Positions 8,307 through 17,290 of a DNA stretch of 47,621 nt are shown here, piece after piece. Position 1 is the stretch's first letter, and each line of letters opens with the position of its first letter. The translations under genes were made by a program, and so were the position numbers. The DNA is from Mitosporidium daphniae (lineage: Eukaryota; Microsporidia): assembly GCF_000760515.2 (NCBI RefSeq), contig NW_013546567.1, positions 1-47,621 of the forward strand, given 5' to 3'. Below the pieces are notes generated by a model. It saw only the letters and a list, made by a program, of their open reading frames with translations, had not been told where the DNA came from and ran no database searches.

Positions 8307-10195
8307 TCAGCGCTCAGCATTGGGATTTACAACTTTTAGCCTGATCTTGGGCACCTCCACCTTATTCTCCAAAGGAAACTTGATGCGTATTGTAGGAATT
8401 GGTGCCAACGGCTTCTCCTCAGCACATTTAAGAACGATGCGAAGTGGAGCTGGTCGAGGCTCGGCTAGTCGAATTGATGGCTTTACTTTCCGTTTCTTTT
8501 TCTTTTGCCTGCTAACAATAAACGAGGCCTTGTTTTTTCTACTGGCAATAAAAGAAGTAGAGCCCGAGGGAATCAGCTTTATAGGCGGCAAATTTTGGGC
8601 AGGAGGCACCGATACGGTCGGCTTTATAGGTGTCCTAATGACAATGGACAAGGATGCTTCCGTTGATGGCAATGAAGACGAAATGGAGGCAGTAGTGGAT
8701 GAGGCAGTAGACAGATGTATCACCGAGGTGTGGGCAGAAGCCCCGTCGGTTCTGCAGAAATGAGCACGTCTTCTGGACCCCGGTGTTGACGCTAATTCTC
8801 CCAGCCACACTTCTCTACTTTGGCCAACTCCAAAATAGTCACGGGCCGATAAAGCCAGCCCATAAAGGAGTGACGAGGGGAAACAACAGCGGCGAAAAAC
8901 CGACGAAACGGAGGCAAATAAAAAGTTTGAAGCCGCTTTTCTGACCTCTTCTTGCGAAAGTTCAGGACCCCTACCCTTTGGACCATTTGATTTCAAAGAC
9001 AGGCAAGTGCGGCCCCCGCTAAACGCCAAAGGATACGGTTGAAAGTAATTTGAAACAAAGGTGGGATCTGCATGAAGCGCCATTGCGGGCGAAAATGGGA
9101 CAGTAAGGGCTGCAGGAGAGCCCAGCATCGAACAGATGTGAACGGAGAGAGCGGATCGAGGCGAAACAGGCGATATAATAGTCGGAGACCGCGAGGGATA
9201 CATACACTTAAAGACATCATACTCCAGTAGGGTATGAACCGATTTCCCCCCGTTTTGAGGCACCAAAGGGCTGTCAGCATCCATCTCGAGCTCGTCAAAC
9301 TCATTCCGAAAGTAAAAAAAAGAAGAAAGGAGATCCGCTGACGGCTTTAAAGATTCATCGACTAGGATTTAAAAAACTCTCAAATACCAATGGGCAAATT
9401 TGCGTCCTCTTCACCCACAACTTCCTCCTCCGCTTCTTGCTCGCCAGATTTCATTTGTAAAGGGGAGGGATCACTGAGTTTCGGCTCCAGCATCATTGAG
9501 TCTATCAGTTCTGAAGAGGACGATGAAGATGGCTCCCTGAAAGACCGGGGAAGAGTTGTGAAAAGTGTCAAAAGTGCCTCTGGAGGGAGCATGCGTCTTG
9601 ATTGAGATGGTGTGTCGGATGGAATTGACGCCAATCGCTCCATCAATGAGCAGATCCATGAATTTTGGGCGGCTGTATATCCAATAAGCTCCCCAAGAGC
9701 AGGTCTCACTGTTTGGAGCGGACAGTGCTGAGCAAGGTGGCTACGAGCAGAAAGCTCGCCAGATCTCGTAAGAAACACTCTGATGATCGACATGGTGTCG
9801 GCCGAGTTTTCTGGAGACATCTTCATAACGAATTCGTCGATGGCATATCTCATCTGTAGGCAGAGAGATCGCAGTCGCAGATGGAGAACATGAGACAGGA
9901 TCCGGATGATTTTATGTGAACGAAACCTTTCCATGCCCAGCTGTTGACAGATCTGGACAATCACCAAATCAAAGATGCGCTGCTCAGGTGAATGCATGTT
10001 GCATTGCTGCATGAGTGTGTATGATGAGGATGCTGTGGATAATGAAGAGATCGGGGTGGAGGGGAGATTCTCGCGACGTGCTCGTCTGCTTGTTTTTTGC
10101 ACCGGAATCGAAAATAGCTGGAAATGCCCATTGGAACCAGAGTAGTTACCCTGGTGATCGGAGAAGGGAATCCCTCCCGAAGGCAGACCCATCAT
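8307..10195 (-). CDS. Large low-complexity, probably nuclear, protein (620 aa)
   Basis: Two open frames that look like separate genes join through a 26-nt intron (9387-9362, GTATTT...CCTAG): exons 10195-9388 and 9361-8307. The junction runs smoothly through 'NLPIVDESLKPSADLLSS'. The N-terminal half has a helical block, 'RIFDLVIVQICQQLGMERFR...', followed by serine-rich and acidic stretches. The C-terminal half is Ser/Pro/Ala-rich and holds a strong basic nuclear localisation-like cluster 'RQKKKKRKVK'. The start is the first in-frame ATG (10195), reached after a possible acceptor CAG. I do not recognise it; a chromatin or transcription cofactor subunit is a guess from composition only. Confidence 0.65.
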
Positions 10196-10263
10196 CTGTA
10201 TCGAGATTGAATTTTGAAAATTAGAATTTGCACTTTGCACGATGCTAGTGATTTTGGCCGAAT

Positions 10264-10471
10264 TTAAACATGCAAAAGTTTAAGTGTTCCAACGTCGTCT
10301 TTTGCAGCCACATTGAGTGTAACCCTCAACGCAAGTCTTTTTGTCGGTGTATCTGCGTCAAACAGCATCGAGGCAGGGCAGCATATCAATTGCCTATGCA
10401 GACACACAATATAGGGCAATATGGAGAGAGATATTAACTAACACTTACAAACGTGCTCGTATGGGGATCAT
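10264..10471 (-). CDS. Small spliced protein, 50 aa
   Basis: Exons 10471-10449 and 10393-10264; the 55-nt intron has canonical GTAAGT and CATAG ends. It encodes MIPIRARLQL... followed by 'KRLALRVTLNVAAKDDVG' and a short hydrophobic end. Total coding length is 153 nt including stop. It fits exactly between NAC-beta (ends 10547) and the 620-aa gene, on the same strand. A competing Cys-rich frame on the plus strand (10270-10437) was judged less protein-like. Family unknown. Confidence 0.45.
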
Positions 10472-10546
10472 CGTCAATGTAGCTCAAACATCGCTCCCCC
10501 CCTGCTTCACTCAAAGCTAATCCGGGTCAATTAAAGTGTATTAAGA

Positions 10547-11008
10547 TTAAAGTTCGGCTCCAGAAATGGCCTCGTCAAACGACGAAGGAAGTGTTCCCTT
10601 TTGCTGGAAGGATTCTGCGAGGCGCTTTAGCGAGCTTATGGAGTCTGGACCAAGTTGGTGAAGGATGTCTGGGATAAGCTCTGTCAATTCTAAAGCATAA
10701 GACTAGTATGCGCAACCTTTTTCTTGGGCATTTCCGGAAATCAAAAAGGTGTTGCATTGGATGGAGGCCTGAATGGTTGGCATCGGGATATTGATTACTT
10801 TGCCGTCATCCTTGAACATATTTACCACCTCAATCCCAGGAATCGGTTGTGCATGGAGTTTCTTCATGGTTGCCTGGATCTTTCGATCATCAGCAACGGT
10901 GGACGTGGTACTTCTTTTCGCCTTTCTGCGAGGCGTACCTTTGCCACCAAGTCGTGAAGCTGCCGCCGCGCTCTGCATCTTGGCAAGTTTGACTGCGTCT
11001 ATGGCCAT
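10547..11008 (-). CDS. EGD1: Nascent polypeptide-associated complex subunit beta (BTF3/Egd1)
   Basis: Exons 11008-10717 and 10689-10547, 144 aa; the intron 10716-10690 is 27 nt with a GTTGCG donor and TTTAG acceptor. Visible: '[19 protein letters not shown]' ribosome-binding basic motif, then the NAC domain '[13 protein letters not shown]', '[16 protein letters not shown]', '[18 protein letters not shown]' and the tail '[20 protein letters not shown]'. NAC-beta pairs with NAC-alpha at the ribosome exit tunnel. It shares an AT-rich divergent promoter region with the exonuclease-like gene starting at 11091. Confidence 0.96.
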
Positions 11009-11052
11009 TGATATAACAAAATAAAAGTGCAAGCAACCTCGTGATATTGCAT

Positions 11053-11075
11053 AAAATTTTTTAAATTTAAAATTT
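11053..11075. promoter_or_regulatory. AT-rich divergent promoter element
   Basis: Run of AAATTTTTTAAATTTAAAA type in the 82-bp gap between NAC-beta (minus) and the exonuclease-like gene (plus). The same AATTTAAATT-like palindromic run recurs just upstream of many other starts in the window. Confidence 0.5.
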
Positions 11076-11090
11076 GGCCGGTTTGACTCT

Positions 11091-12265
11091 ATGTCCCTAA
11101 CCCAGGAATCGCATTCTTTATTTAGTATCTTCTCATTAAGGGAGAGAGTGATACGGATTGTCAAATCGCCCTTCTTCAATGGCAAAGAGTACCGATCGCT
11201 TACTCCGCAGGTTGCATTTGATTTTCTCTTCAATGCAATGCACTTGAACCTGAATGCACTGAACTTTTTTCATATTAGAAAAAATAACGGCATGGAAATC
11301 CTAGCTTTTGATTTGAACTCAATTCCATTTATCGTCAATTCGGTCAAAGGTAAAATATATCGTTTATGTATCTAAAATCAGAGACAACAGCATATCGAGC
11401 GGTGATAGACGAATTGGAAAGGAACTTTGGAGCTCCAATTCCACCGTCTACATATCAATTGGTATCGGGAAAAATAGAAAAATTTGACAATGTCCCGTCC
11501 TTTAGGAAGCGGTGGAATGCAATATATAAAGCCAATAAGAAAACGGCTCGTATTTATCGTTTGTTTGAGGACAATGCGAGTACGCCCAGCACGTTAAAAA
11601 TGCCAAAGAGTTCGCCAAATAAACCTCAAGTGTTTGCCGCCATCGATTTTGAAAGTTCTTTTATCTTTTAATGCATGTAGCATTTGAGCACGATCATTCG
11701 CGACTAACAGAGGTCGGGATTTCCCTGTTTGATTCAATTGGAGGAGACTACAGCGGGGTCCATATTTTGATAAAGGAGACGCTTCACCTAAGAAATGGCA
11801 GATATGTGGCTGATAACAAGGATAGCTATCGATTCGGTATTTCCGTCATACTTTCCATGTCCGAAGCAAAGGCATGCATGTGGAAATGGCTTGCCAACGC
11901 AACCGCCGTCATTGGCCATGGGGTGCAGGAAGAGAGACGGTTGCTCAAAGAGCTACTGACTTCTGAACAGTTTGATCAGCTAACCCGGCAAGCCGATATG
12001 TTTGACACGCAGGTTTTGAGGTTGACTGTTGATGTTTTGTTAGGTGCTGTTTAAAGATGCGTTTCCTTGTTCGGCTAGATCTTCTCTTTCACATATACTT
12101 GACACCCTTGGAATCCAATATGCACATTTACATAATGCGGGTAATGACGCGCGATATTGTTTGATGGCTTTTCTCAGGCTACAAGGCATCTCTTTCGAGA
12201 AAGAAACTAGCGTTACCGGTGAATTGTGTAAAAATTGTGTAATTTCCAACGATTTGTCCAATTAA
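11091..12265 (+). CDS. DEDD/RNase H-fold exonuclease-like protein (Gfd2/YDR514C type)
   Basis: Exons 11091-11349, 11382-11654, 11681-12012 and 12044-12265; 361 aa. Introns are 32, 26 and 31 nt with GTAAAA, GTTCTT and GTTTTG donors. After splicing, the exonuclease motifs appear in order: 'AAIDFETFEHDHSRLTEVGIS' region (catalytic D and E), 'IGHGVQEERRLL' (motif II), 'FDTQ', and 'HNAGNDARYCLMAFL' (motif III with H and D). This matches the fungal Gfd2-like domain that lies between known RNase T/DnaQ folds. The N-terminal 190 residues are not recognised. Whether it is catalytically active is unknown. Confidence 0.75.
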
Positions 12266-12276
12266 ATTGAAATTCT

Positions 12277-12391
12277 GTACCGAGCCCAGTGCAATTTCCA
12301 TGTGCAGTAAAGCGACATTTGGCCATGCTGGTCCTTATTCATCGAAAATTTTAATATCTGCCTAATGTGCCATTCGGTACTAGTACTGGGC
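12277..12391. repeat. Interleaved inverted repeats (pseudoknot-like) between convergent genes
   Basis: GTACCGA (12277-12283) and GCCCAGT (12284-12290) are followed about 84 nt later by TCGGTAC (12374-12380) and ACTGGGC (12385-12391). The arms occur in order A B A' B', so the two 7-bp helices would cross as in a pseudoknot. They lie in the 148-bp gap between convergent 3' ends. Confidence 0.6.
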
Positions 12392-12413
12392 CATTTTGAA
12401 ATGTAAAGTTTAA

Positions 12414-13100
12414 TTAGTCGAAAAACCTGCGGGAAGGACATGGTCCAATGAAGGCCTCCTTGAGAGCAGGCAGGCTCTGTTCGGCAAGAAGTTCGAGGCG
12501 CTTTTGAAGAGTGTTATTGATCATAACACGGCCCCCTTTACATGTCGCTATGATTCCTCCAGAAGCGAGTGCCGGGAACTGAGACACAGCGCCAACTTGG
12601 ATTGTCAATTTGCACTCGGTAGATGTTTTTTCTTTGAACTCGACGATGGCGGCAGAAGATATCGCATCCACAAGGGGCTTATCCCTTTCACAACAGTAAA
12701 CTGTGATATTCCCATCACACAGCGTAAAAAGAACTTGAAGTATCAGTTTTTGTAGCAGCGTGCGATAGGAGGGCGAGGAAATGATTTTCGGAAGCTTCTC
12801 CTTTGTCGCTTCAATAACAAGATTTAATTGGTTGTCACGCTCTTGAAGAACCTTCAATCTGGCCTTGTTTTTATGCATTGCTTCGCCGACCTTGAACTGA
12901 ACTTGGGAGTGTGCCAAGCGCTTTTCAGTGGTCTTTTCGATATTGGTAGCCTCCGCCTTTACCGCTTTGGCCTTTTCAATAAAAAAGTCCTCATCCGCCT
13001 TGACTTGGATTTCCCTGTATTTTTCATAAGCCTCTTGACGGATAAATTCAACCATCTTCCTCATCTCCACTTGCACCTGATCATCGGTAAGAGGAGGCAT
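12414..13100 (-). CDS. VMA4: V-type ATPase subunit E
   Basis: Single exon, 228 aa, the usual family length (about 225-235). It begins MPPLTDDQVQVEMRKMVEFI, followed by the long charged helix 'EEAYEKYREI...EKAKAV' and the globular C-terminal domain with 'GGIIATCKGGRVMINNTLQK', 'RLELL' and 'LPALKEAFIG'. Subunit E forms a peripheral stalk with subunit G in the proton pump of vacuoles and endosomes. An AT-rich run (13108-13126) lies immediately upstream. One of the few intron-free conserved genes here. Confidence 0.96.
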   Translation of the reverse strand: MPPLTDDQVQVEMRKMVEFIRQEAYEKYREIQVKADEDFFIEKAKAVKAEATNIEKTTEKRLAHSQVQFKVGEAMHKNKARLKVLQERDNQLNLVIEATKEKLPKIISSPSYRTLLQKLILQVLFTLCDGNITVYCCERDKPLVDAISSAAIVEFKEKTSTECKLTIQVGAVSQFPALASGGIIATCKGGRVMINNTLQKRLELLAEQSLPALKEAFIGPCPSRRFFD

Positions 13101-13223
13101 TGGATGGTTTAAAAATTAAAATTTAAGGTTCCTTTGCTAGCCTCATATTGGTTCTTTGTGTTCCCATTGGAGCTAATTTTCTTTGCCATCAGCTCTCATA
13201 AATGGCAATTGATCAAGCTGCCA

Positions 13224-13477
13224 ATGTATATAAAGTTCGTGGAAACTAATGGAGCATCAAGGGTTAGCTTACGAATACGTACTTTGGAAAGTAGGGAGAT
13301 GTAGAAATTTTTGTCGATGCCCCGAATTCAGCCAAGGCTGATGTTAATAACCAAGAGAAGGAGATCCCAGTTCAATTCAGATCCGTAGGGATTAAGACCT
13401 TTTCCATTAAACTTCCACCACATGTACGAAAAGCCGATTTACTCGCTAACTGCAAGAAAAGCCAATTTACTTGCTAA
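13224..13477 (+). CDS. Hypothetical small spliced protein (about 73 aa)
   Basis: Exons 13224-13262 and 13295-13477 with a 32-nt intron (GTTAGC...AGTAG) keep one frame. The protein starts MYIKFVETNGASRGDVEIFV and has an alternating pattern ('VQFRSVGIKTFSIKLPPHV') typical of beta strands. A second intron 13424-13456 (33 nt, GTACGA donor, CTAAC branch) is possible without frame change. The 3' end contains a near-tandem 28-nt duplication. No family recognised, and coding status is less sure than for neighbouring genes. Confidence 0.45.
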
Positions 13478-13543
13478 TTTCACAAAAATATTGGTTTGAT
13501 TCGTAATAAGTGTCTTTTTATTTATATGATATTGTTAGCTGGA

Positions 13544-13769
13544 TCAAAGCACATGGGGCTTGAGAAACTCAAATAACGCTACATAAATTTAAAGCCGGCA
13601 TGATTTACCTGAACCAACGACCACAAATAGGAAGAAGATTGTGAGACCAATTCCAACATTATATCCCTTGGATTTGTCCCTCTATATGAATCAAATGAAA
13701 ACAGTCTCTTACTTTTTGATGGGCTTTCTTTGGTTTTCCTGCTGGGGTTTTCATTGTTGATTTGAGCAT
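13544..13769 (-). CDS. RAMP4/SERP1/Ysy6-like translocon protein
   Basis: Exons 13769-13713, 13681-13609 and 13578-13544; introns 31 and 30 nt, both with GTAA donors and ATAG/GTAG acceptors. The 54-aa product has a basic N-terminus (KTPAGKPKKAHQKRDKSKG), then one membrane span 'IGLTIFFLFVVVGSALF', matching the 'FIFVVCGSAIFQ' end of SERP1. RAMP4 is a tail-anchored partner of Sec61 at the ER. It lies next to TRAP-gamma, another Sec61 accessory. The genes do not overlap and lie on the same strand. Confidence 0.8.
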
Positions 13770-13981
13770 GTTGAGGCTAGTTGGGACTTTTGGATGTTTT
13801 TTAAAGTTGCAAATTTGATTAAATGCTTTAAAATCACCAATTTATCACACATAAACAACTGATAATTTAGAAATCTAAAAGCCCGAGGAATAATTACTCA
13901 AAAGGATAGCATGCTCTTTTCCTTGGTACACCCTTAATCAGAAAATCGACACTGAAAAAATAGGGTAAAATTGGCAGAAAT

Positions 13982-14519
13982 TTATTTATCAGAAAGGACT
14001 CCCAGATATGCAATGGCAATAAAGGATATTCCAACCGAGGCAATATAATTACTAGGATCAAAATAAAGTTGGCTTACTAGGTTGCATTGAGATGCAGAAA
14101 GGGCCCATTTGATAAAAAGTGGAAAAGTGGCACGAAAATTAGATTCAATACAAAAATGGAATATGACAATGCCTGTTTTTCCAGCTCGGATTCAAGCATG
14201 CTCGTTTGCTTTTTAGAAGAGGCCGCGGTTGCGGTGCCATCAACAATAGCTACCGCTGTTAATCTAGCCATAAAAACAATCAAAACGGTACTTTTTTAAT
14301 TTTGATGCCGAGGCCATCTCGAGAAACTGCTTATATATAAACGTGAAAAGCAAATATAGCCCCACATGCAGGAAAAGATTGGTGGAAGATTTCTTTATAA
14401 AGACGAATACAACTAACAAAATAAGCATTTTTAAAGAAGGGCATACATAATGGGATCAAATTAACGATAAATGACGCAGGAAAAATAATCCGTGAAGAAA
14501 AGTTGCCAGTTGATGCCAT
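13982..14519 (-). CDS. SSR3: Translocon-associated protein gamma (TRAP-gamma/SSR3)
   Basis: Exons 14519-14447, 14412-14292, 14263-14078 and 14051-13982; introns 34, 28 and 26 nt (GTATGC, GTACCG, GTAAGC). The total is 450 nt, 149 aa. Four membrane segments occur in two pairs: 'SFIVNLIPLFVFVFI' and 'LYLLFTFIY', then a charged loop ending 'SELEKQALSYSIF', then a third span and 'NYIASVGISFIAIAYLGVLS'. Spacing between SIF and NYI is identical (28 residues) to human SSR3. TRAP assists Sec61-dependent import into the ER. Each exon alone is too short to be noticed as a gene. Confidence 0.82.
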
Positions 14520-14587
14520 GATGATCAATAAATTTGTAAAATTAAAGGGAAGATTTGTGATACAAACCCAAATTTAAATTGAAGTAA

Positions 14588-14733
14588 ATGTGCAAACCCC
14601 GCTTCAATGTAATATGTGCACGCAGATGGGTTTGGCTTATTAGTCCATTGCTAGCGATGATAACCTATTGGGCGTACATCAGATATTATTACAAGCAGGT
14701 AATAAAATACGGATCCATATCCAAAAGATTTAA
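14588..14733 (+). CDS. Possible single-span membrane microprotein (38 aa)
   Basis: ATG at 14588 opens MCKPRFNVICARRWVWLISP, then a hydrophobic span and a Tyr-rich end (YIRYYYK). Splicing the 29-nt intron 14699-14727 (GTAATA...AAAAG) brings in ATT TAA and ends the frame at 14733, two bases before the convergent ENT gene. Unspliced, the frame would run 61 bp into that gene. The size and layout recall Ost4-like or similar small ER or mitochondrial proteins, but no family can be named. Confidence 0.4.
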
Positions 14734-14735
14734 TT

Positions 14736-16010
14736 TTAAATTTCACCCATATTCAGGGCAGACGCATAAAGTAGGTACTTCAATCCAAAGGACATAAATG
14801 TGCCTGTAAGGAAGCCTAACGATTGGATTCCCACCATCCATGTTGTCACGCGCTTTCTACTTTTTGCAGACTCGAATGAGGGGGGAATTTTCATCAACAT
14901 CACTGTGGTGATAGAGCCTGAAGAGCATCCGAAAAGAAAGATCAGCACAAAATAAAGGAAATCAGATGCGTACAGAGAAGGGAGCATGGAAAACTTCAAA
15001 TTTGGGCTCAAAATCGGAGAAATATTGCCAGATAGCAAAAGACCAACCAAAAAAAACCTGAAAATAGCAATAGAGCTCCAGAAAGAGGTGGGTATATTAG
15101 AGAAAAACCTCCATTTTAGCGCAAGCCGTCCTGCAAAATCAAAAATAGACATGATGAAAAGGCAAAAGAGCGGGAAAACTTGTTCGCTCACCAAAATATT
15201 TTGGGACGGGGAGGATGATGCGGTCAAATAAAGAATGTTGGGGACGACCAATGCAATTTGAAAAGATACAATAAACAGGCAGAAAAATTTCCACCAAACT
15301 TTACCCAGGAGAGATTTGAGCGGAACGTCATCTGCTTTTGAATAGGCCGCTATTGATGACGAATTTTCAGCTTGATCTTTGGCCTGCTTTTTCGAGTTGG
15401 AAAGACGTTCTACGCTATTGCGTATGTAATAAAACGAAATCGTTGCCAATGTGCAGACAATAGTGGCCAAGATAAAGTAAAACGACGCATCTGAGTGTGA
15501 GGGGGAGCCCGGAGTTCTTGGGAAAAGTAGAGCAGAACCCAGTCGCATTCCAGAGGTAAGTACAGATGCAACTCCAAACCCAATGGACATCATTCGCACG
15601 TATGAGTTTGAGGGCAGATCTGAAATAAATCTGAACACGCCCAAATATGCGGTGAGCGCAAAAAACGAAGATGCGCCAGAAACTATTATGCTGATGGTCA
15701 TAAATAGAGGCACCGATGGGATATCAACAATGGAAAGCAGGAACAGCAAGACGAAGCAAATCACGGTTCCAATAGAGGATGAAATGACAAGAGAAAACGG
15801 GGACATTAGTGTATGGAGATACGAAGAAACAAAAAGCATGAAAAATCTAACTGAGACGAAGGTCATGATGAGATAATCGAAGATAAACCTAGAAGTTGAG
15901 CCGCTCTTTGAAGCGAAAAAATGACAGGTTCCCATTAGCGAGTTCCACGAAAACAGCAAAGAAAATGCATTAAGAAACAGTGTCCAGTGGACCAAGCGGG
16001 AATCTGACAT
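14736..16010 (-). CDS. Equilibrative nucleoside transporter (ENT/SLC29 family)
   Basis: Single exon, 424 aa, about eleven membrane segments. The first span carries the ENT hallmark WN in 'FSLLFSWNSLMGTCHFF'; a central 'GFGVASVLTSGMRLGSALLF' region and, in the second half, 'SIFDFAGRLA' followed by 'FFLVGLLL' are typical of the family. A hydrophilic, Ser/Lys/Ala-rich loop separates spans 6 and 7. ENTs move nucleosides down their gradient. Together with the uridine phosphorylase at 37298-38200 this suggests use of outside nucleosides. Substrate choice cannot be read from the sequence. Confidence 0.88.
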   Translation of the reverse strand: MSDSRLVHWTLFLNAFSLLFSWNSLMGTCHFFASKSGSTSRFIFDYLIMTFVSVRFFMLFVSSYLHTLMSPFSLVISSSIGTVICFVLLFLLSIVDIPSVPLFMTISIIVSGASSFFALTAYLGVFRFISDLPSNSYVRMMSIGFGVASVLTSGMRLGSALLFPRTPGSPSHSDASFYFILATIVCTLATISFYYIRNSVERLSNSKKQAKDQAENSSSIAAYSKADDVPLKSLLGKVWWKFFCLFIVSFQIALVVPNILYLTASSSPSQNILVSEQVFPLFCLFIMSIFDFAGRLALKWRFFSNIPTSFWSSIAIFRFFLVGLLLSGNISPILSPNLKFSMLPSLYASDFLYFVLIFLFGCSSGSITTVMLMKIPPSFESAKSRKRVTTWMVGIQSLGFLTGTFMSFGLKYLLYASALNMGEI

Positions 16011-16291
16011 AAAAAAAGCTTGTAAGATATATGAAGTTTATTAATAAACATGTTAAATGCTTGATGTGTTTCATTGGAGCGAAAGGCTTTGCACCCTCAG
16101 TTTTAATGGCTAACTAAAATGACAGCCCCTCAACTCAACGTTAAGTTGAAAAGTCCATCAAAACATTTTAAAATTAAATATTAAAAGTCAAATGAATTTA
16201 TAAACACAGAAAATTTGATCAATTGGATTGGATGGGGAAATACCTTGCCCATGTAAGTTAAAGATTGAAATTCACGGTTAAGGTCCGCTAT

Positions 16292-16872
16292 CTAGCTTTG
16301 AGATGGAAATCGAGATTTATATGCCAGCCATCGGAGTATTAAAAGCAAAAATTCTAGCTGATTTTCGGGGAACAATGAGGGTTCCTCGCCTGTGGTCACC
16401 GTATGATTTTCAGACAAATTTTCCACAAAATGTTGGGCCTCTGCATGTTTCTCTTGAGTTTCCTTTTGATTAGAGTTTGAACGATTTAGATTTACTTCGG
16501 GATGTTCAGAGCTCGGAGTTTCAAGCGGGGCTTCCTCATCCAACATTTCAGGACCGCCTGTTTTTAGAATTTTTTTTTTATATGCTTCTTTCCGTTCTTT
16601 AATCCACTCTTCTATTTCTTCAGGCCTTTTAATAAAGACTTGAAAGATTACCTGTATATTGCTGCCGTGCCTTTCGATGGTGTGCATGCTAAGCTCTTGC
16701 TTTTGAGCTTCTTTCTCGCAGGTGCCTGCTGACAAACGGCATGGTGGCTCTCGTCAAAGTCATAAGTCAACAGAGGTCTCTTTCTATCACAGGAGGGACA
16801 CTGCGTTGCATGTATTTGTTGTGATTGGACCATAAGACCCCTACATGCGGGACACGTGGCCACCTTGGACAT
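16292..16872 (-). CDS. NUFIP1-like protein with zinc-binding cysteines
   Basis: Exons 16872-16652 and 16625-16292; the 26-nt intron (GTAATC...AAAAG) joins 'TAAIY' to 'RPEEIEEWIKERKEAYKKK', the conserved NUFIP1/Rsa1 motif (E-I-x-x-W-I-x-E-R-K). 184 aa. The N-terminus has CPACRG...CPSC, a likely zinc site. The C-terminal part is acidic and Asn/Glu-rich. NUFIP1 joins ZNHIT3 to load the SNU13 core protein during C/D snoRNP assembly (family knowledge); a ZNHIT3-like gene is at 3571-4062. Confidence rests mainly on the single motif. Confidence 0.68.
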
Positions 16873-17036
16873 ATATTAATTTCTATCTTTAAAATTAATT
16901 CAATTTGCCTACATTTATGACTTAAATTGCCATATTGGATGCCTATTGGCCTACATATAAAGTCCAAGGAACCAATAGATTTCAAGCGATGAATTCCCTC
17001 TATAAATTCAGATTAGATTACAAATTTTTTATAGCG

Positions 17037-17225
17037 ATGGAAAAAATACAGCAGGCTCTTTCCGAATACTCCGATTATGTTCTCCCTGGGCTATTGGTCC
17101 TTTTACTTCTGATGGTCCTTGCAACCATACGATGCAAATGTTGCAAAACAAAGTGTTGTACAAAATCGACAGATTGCAGAAAAGATTCTTCTTGCCAACC
17201 AAATGGAGGAAAAAAAACCGAGTAA
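17037..17225 (+). CDS. Small single-span protein with Cys-rich tail (62 aa)
   Basis: Starts MEKIQQALSEYSDYV, then a hydrophobic span 'LPGLLVLLLLMVLATI' and a Cys/Lys-rich cytosolic-type tail with six cysteines in pairs (CKCCKTKCC, then single Cys). An upstream in-frame ATG at 16935 would add 34 residues; I prefer 17037 because the shorter form is a standard tail-rich membrane peptide. Cysteines next to the membrane could be palmitoylated. Family unknown. Confidence 0.5.
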   Translation: MEKIQQALSEYSDYVLPGLLVLLLLMVLATIRCKCCKTKCCTKSTDCRKDSSCQPNGGKKTE

Positions 17226-17290
17226 CTTCAATTGAATAAATAAATTTGGATAAACTAGCTAAAGAGGAGATAAATCTGCGCAAAGTTATA

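Noticed and set aside
10270-10437. Cys-rich 55-aa frame on the plus strand, zinc-finger-like
   Set aside because: The opposite strand gives a spliced frame with canonical splice signals and more natural composition; cysteine spacing fits no known finger.
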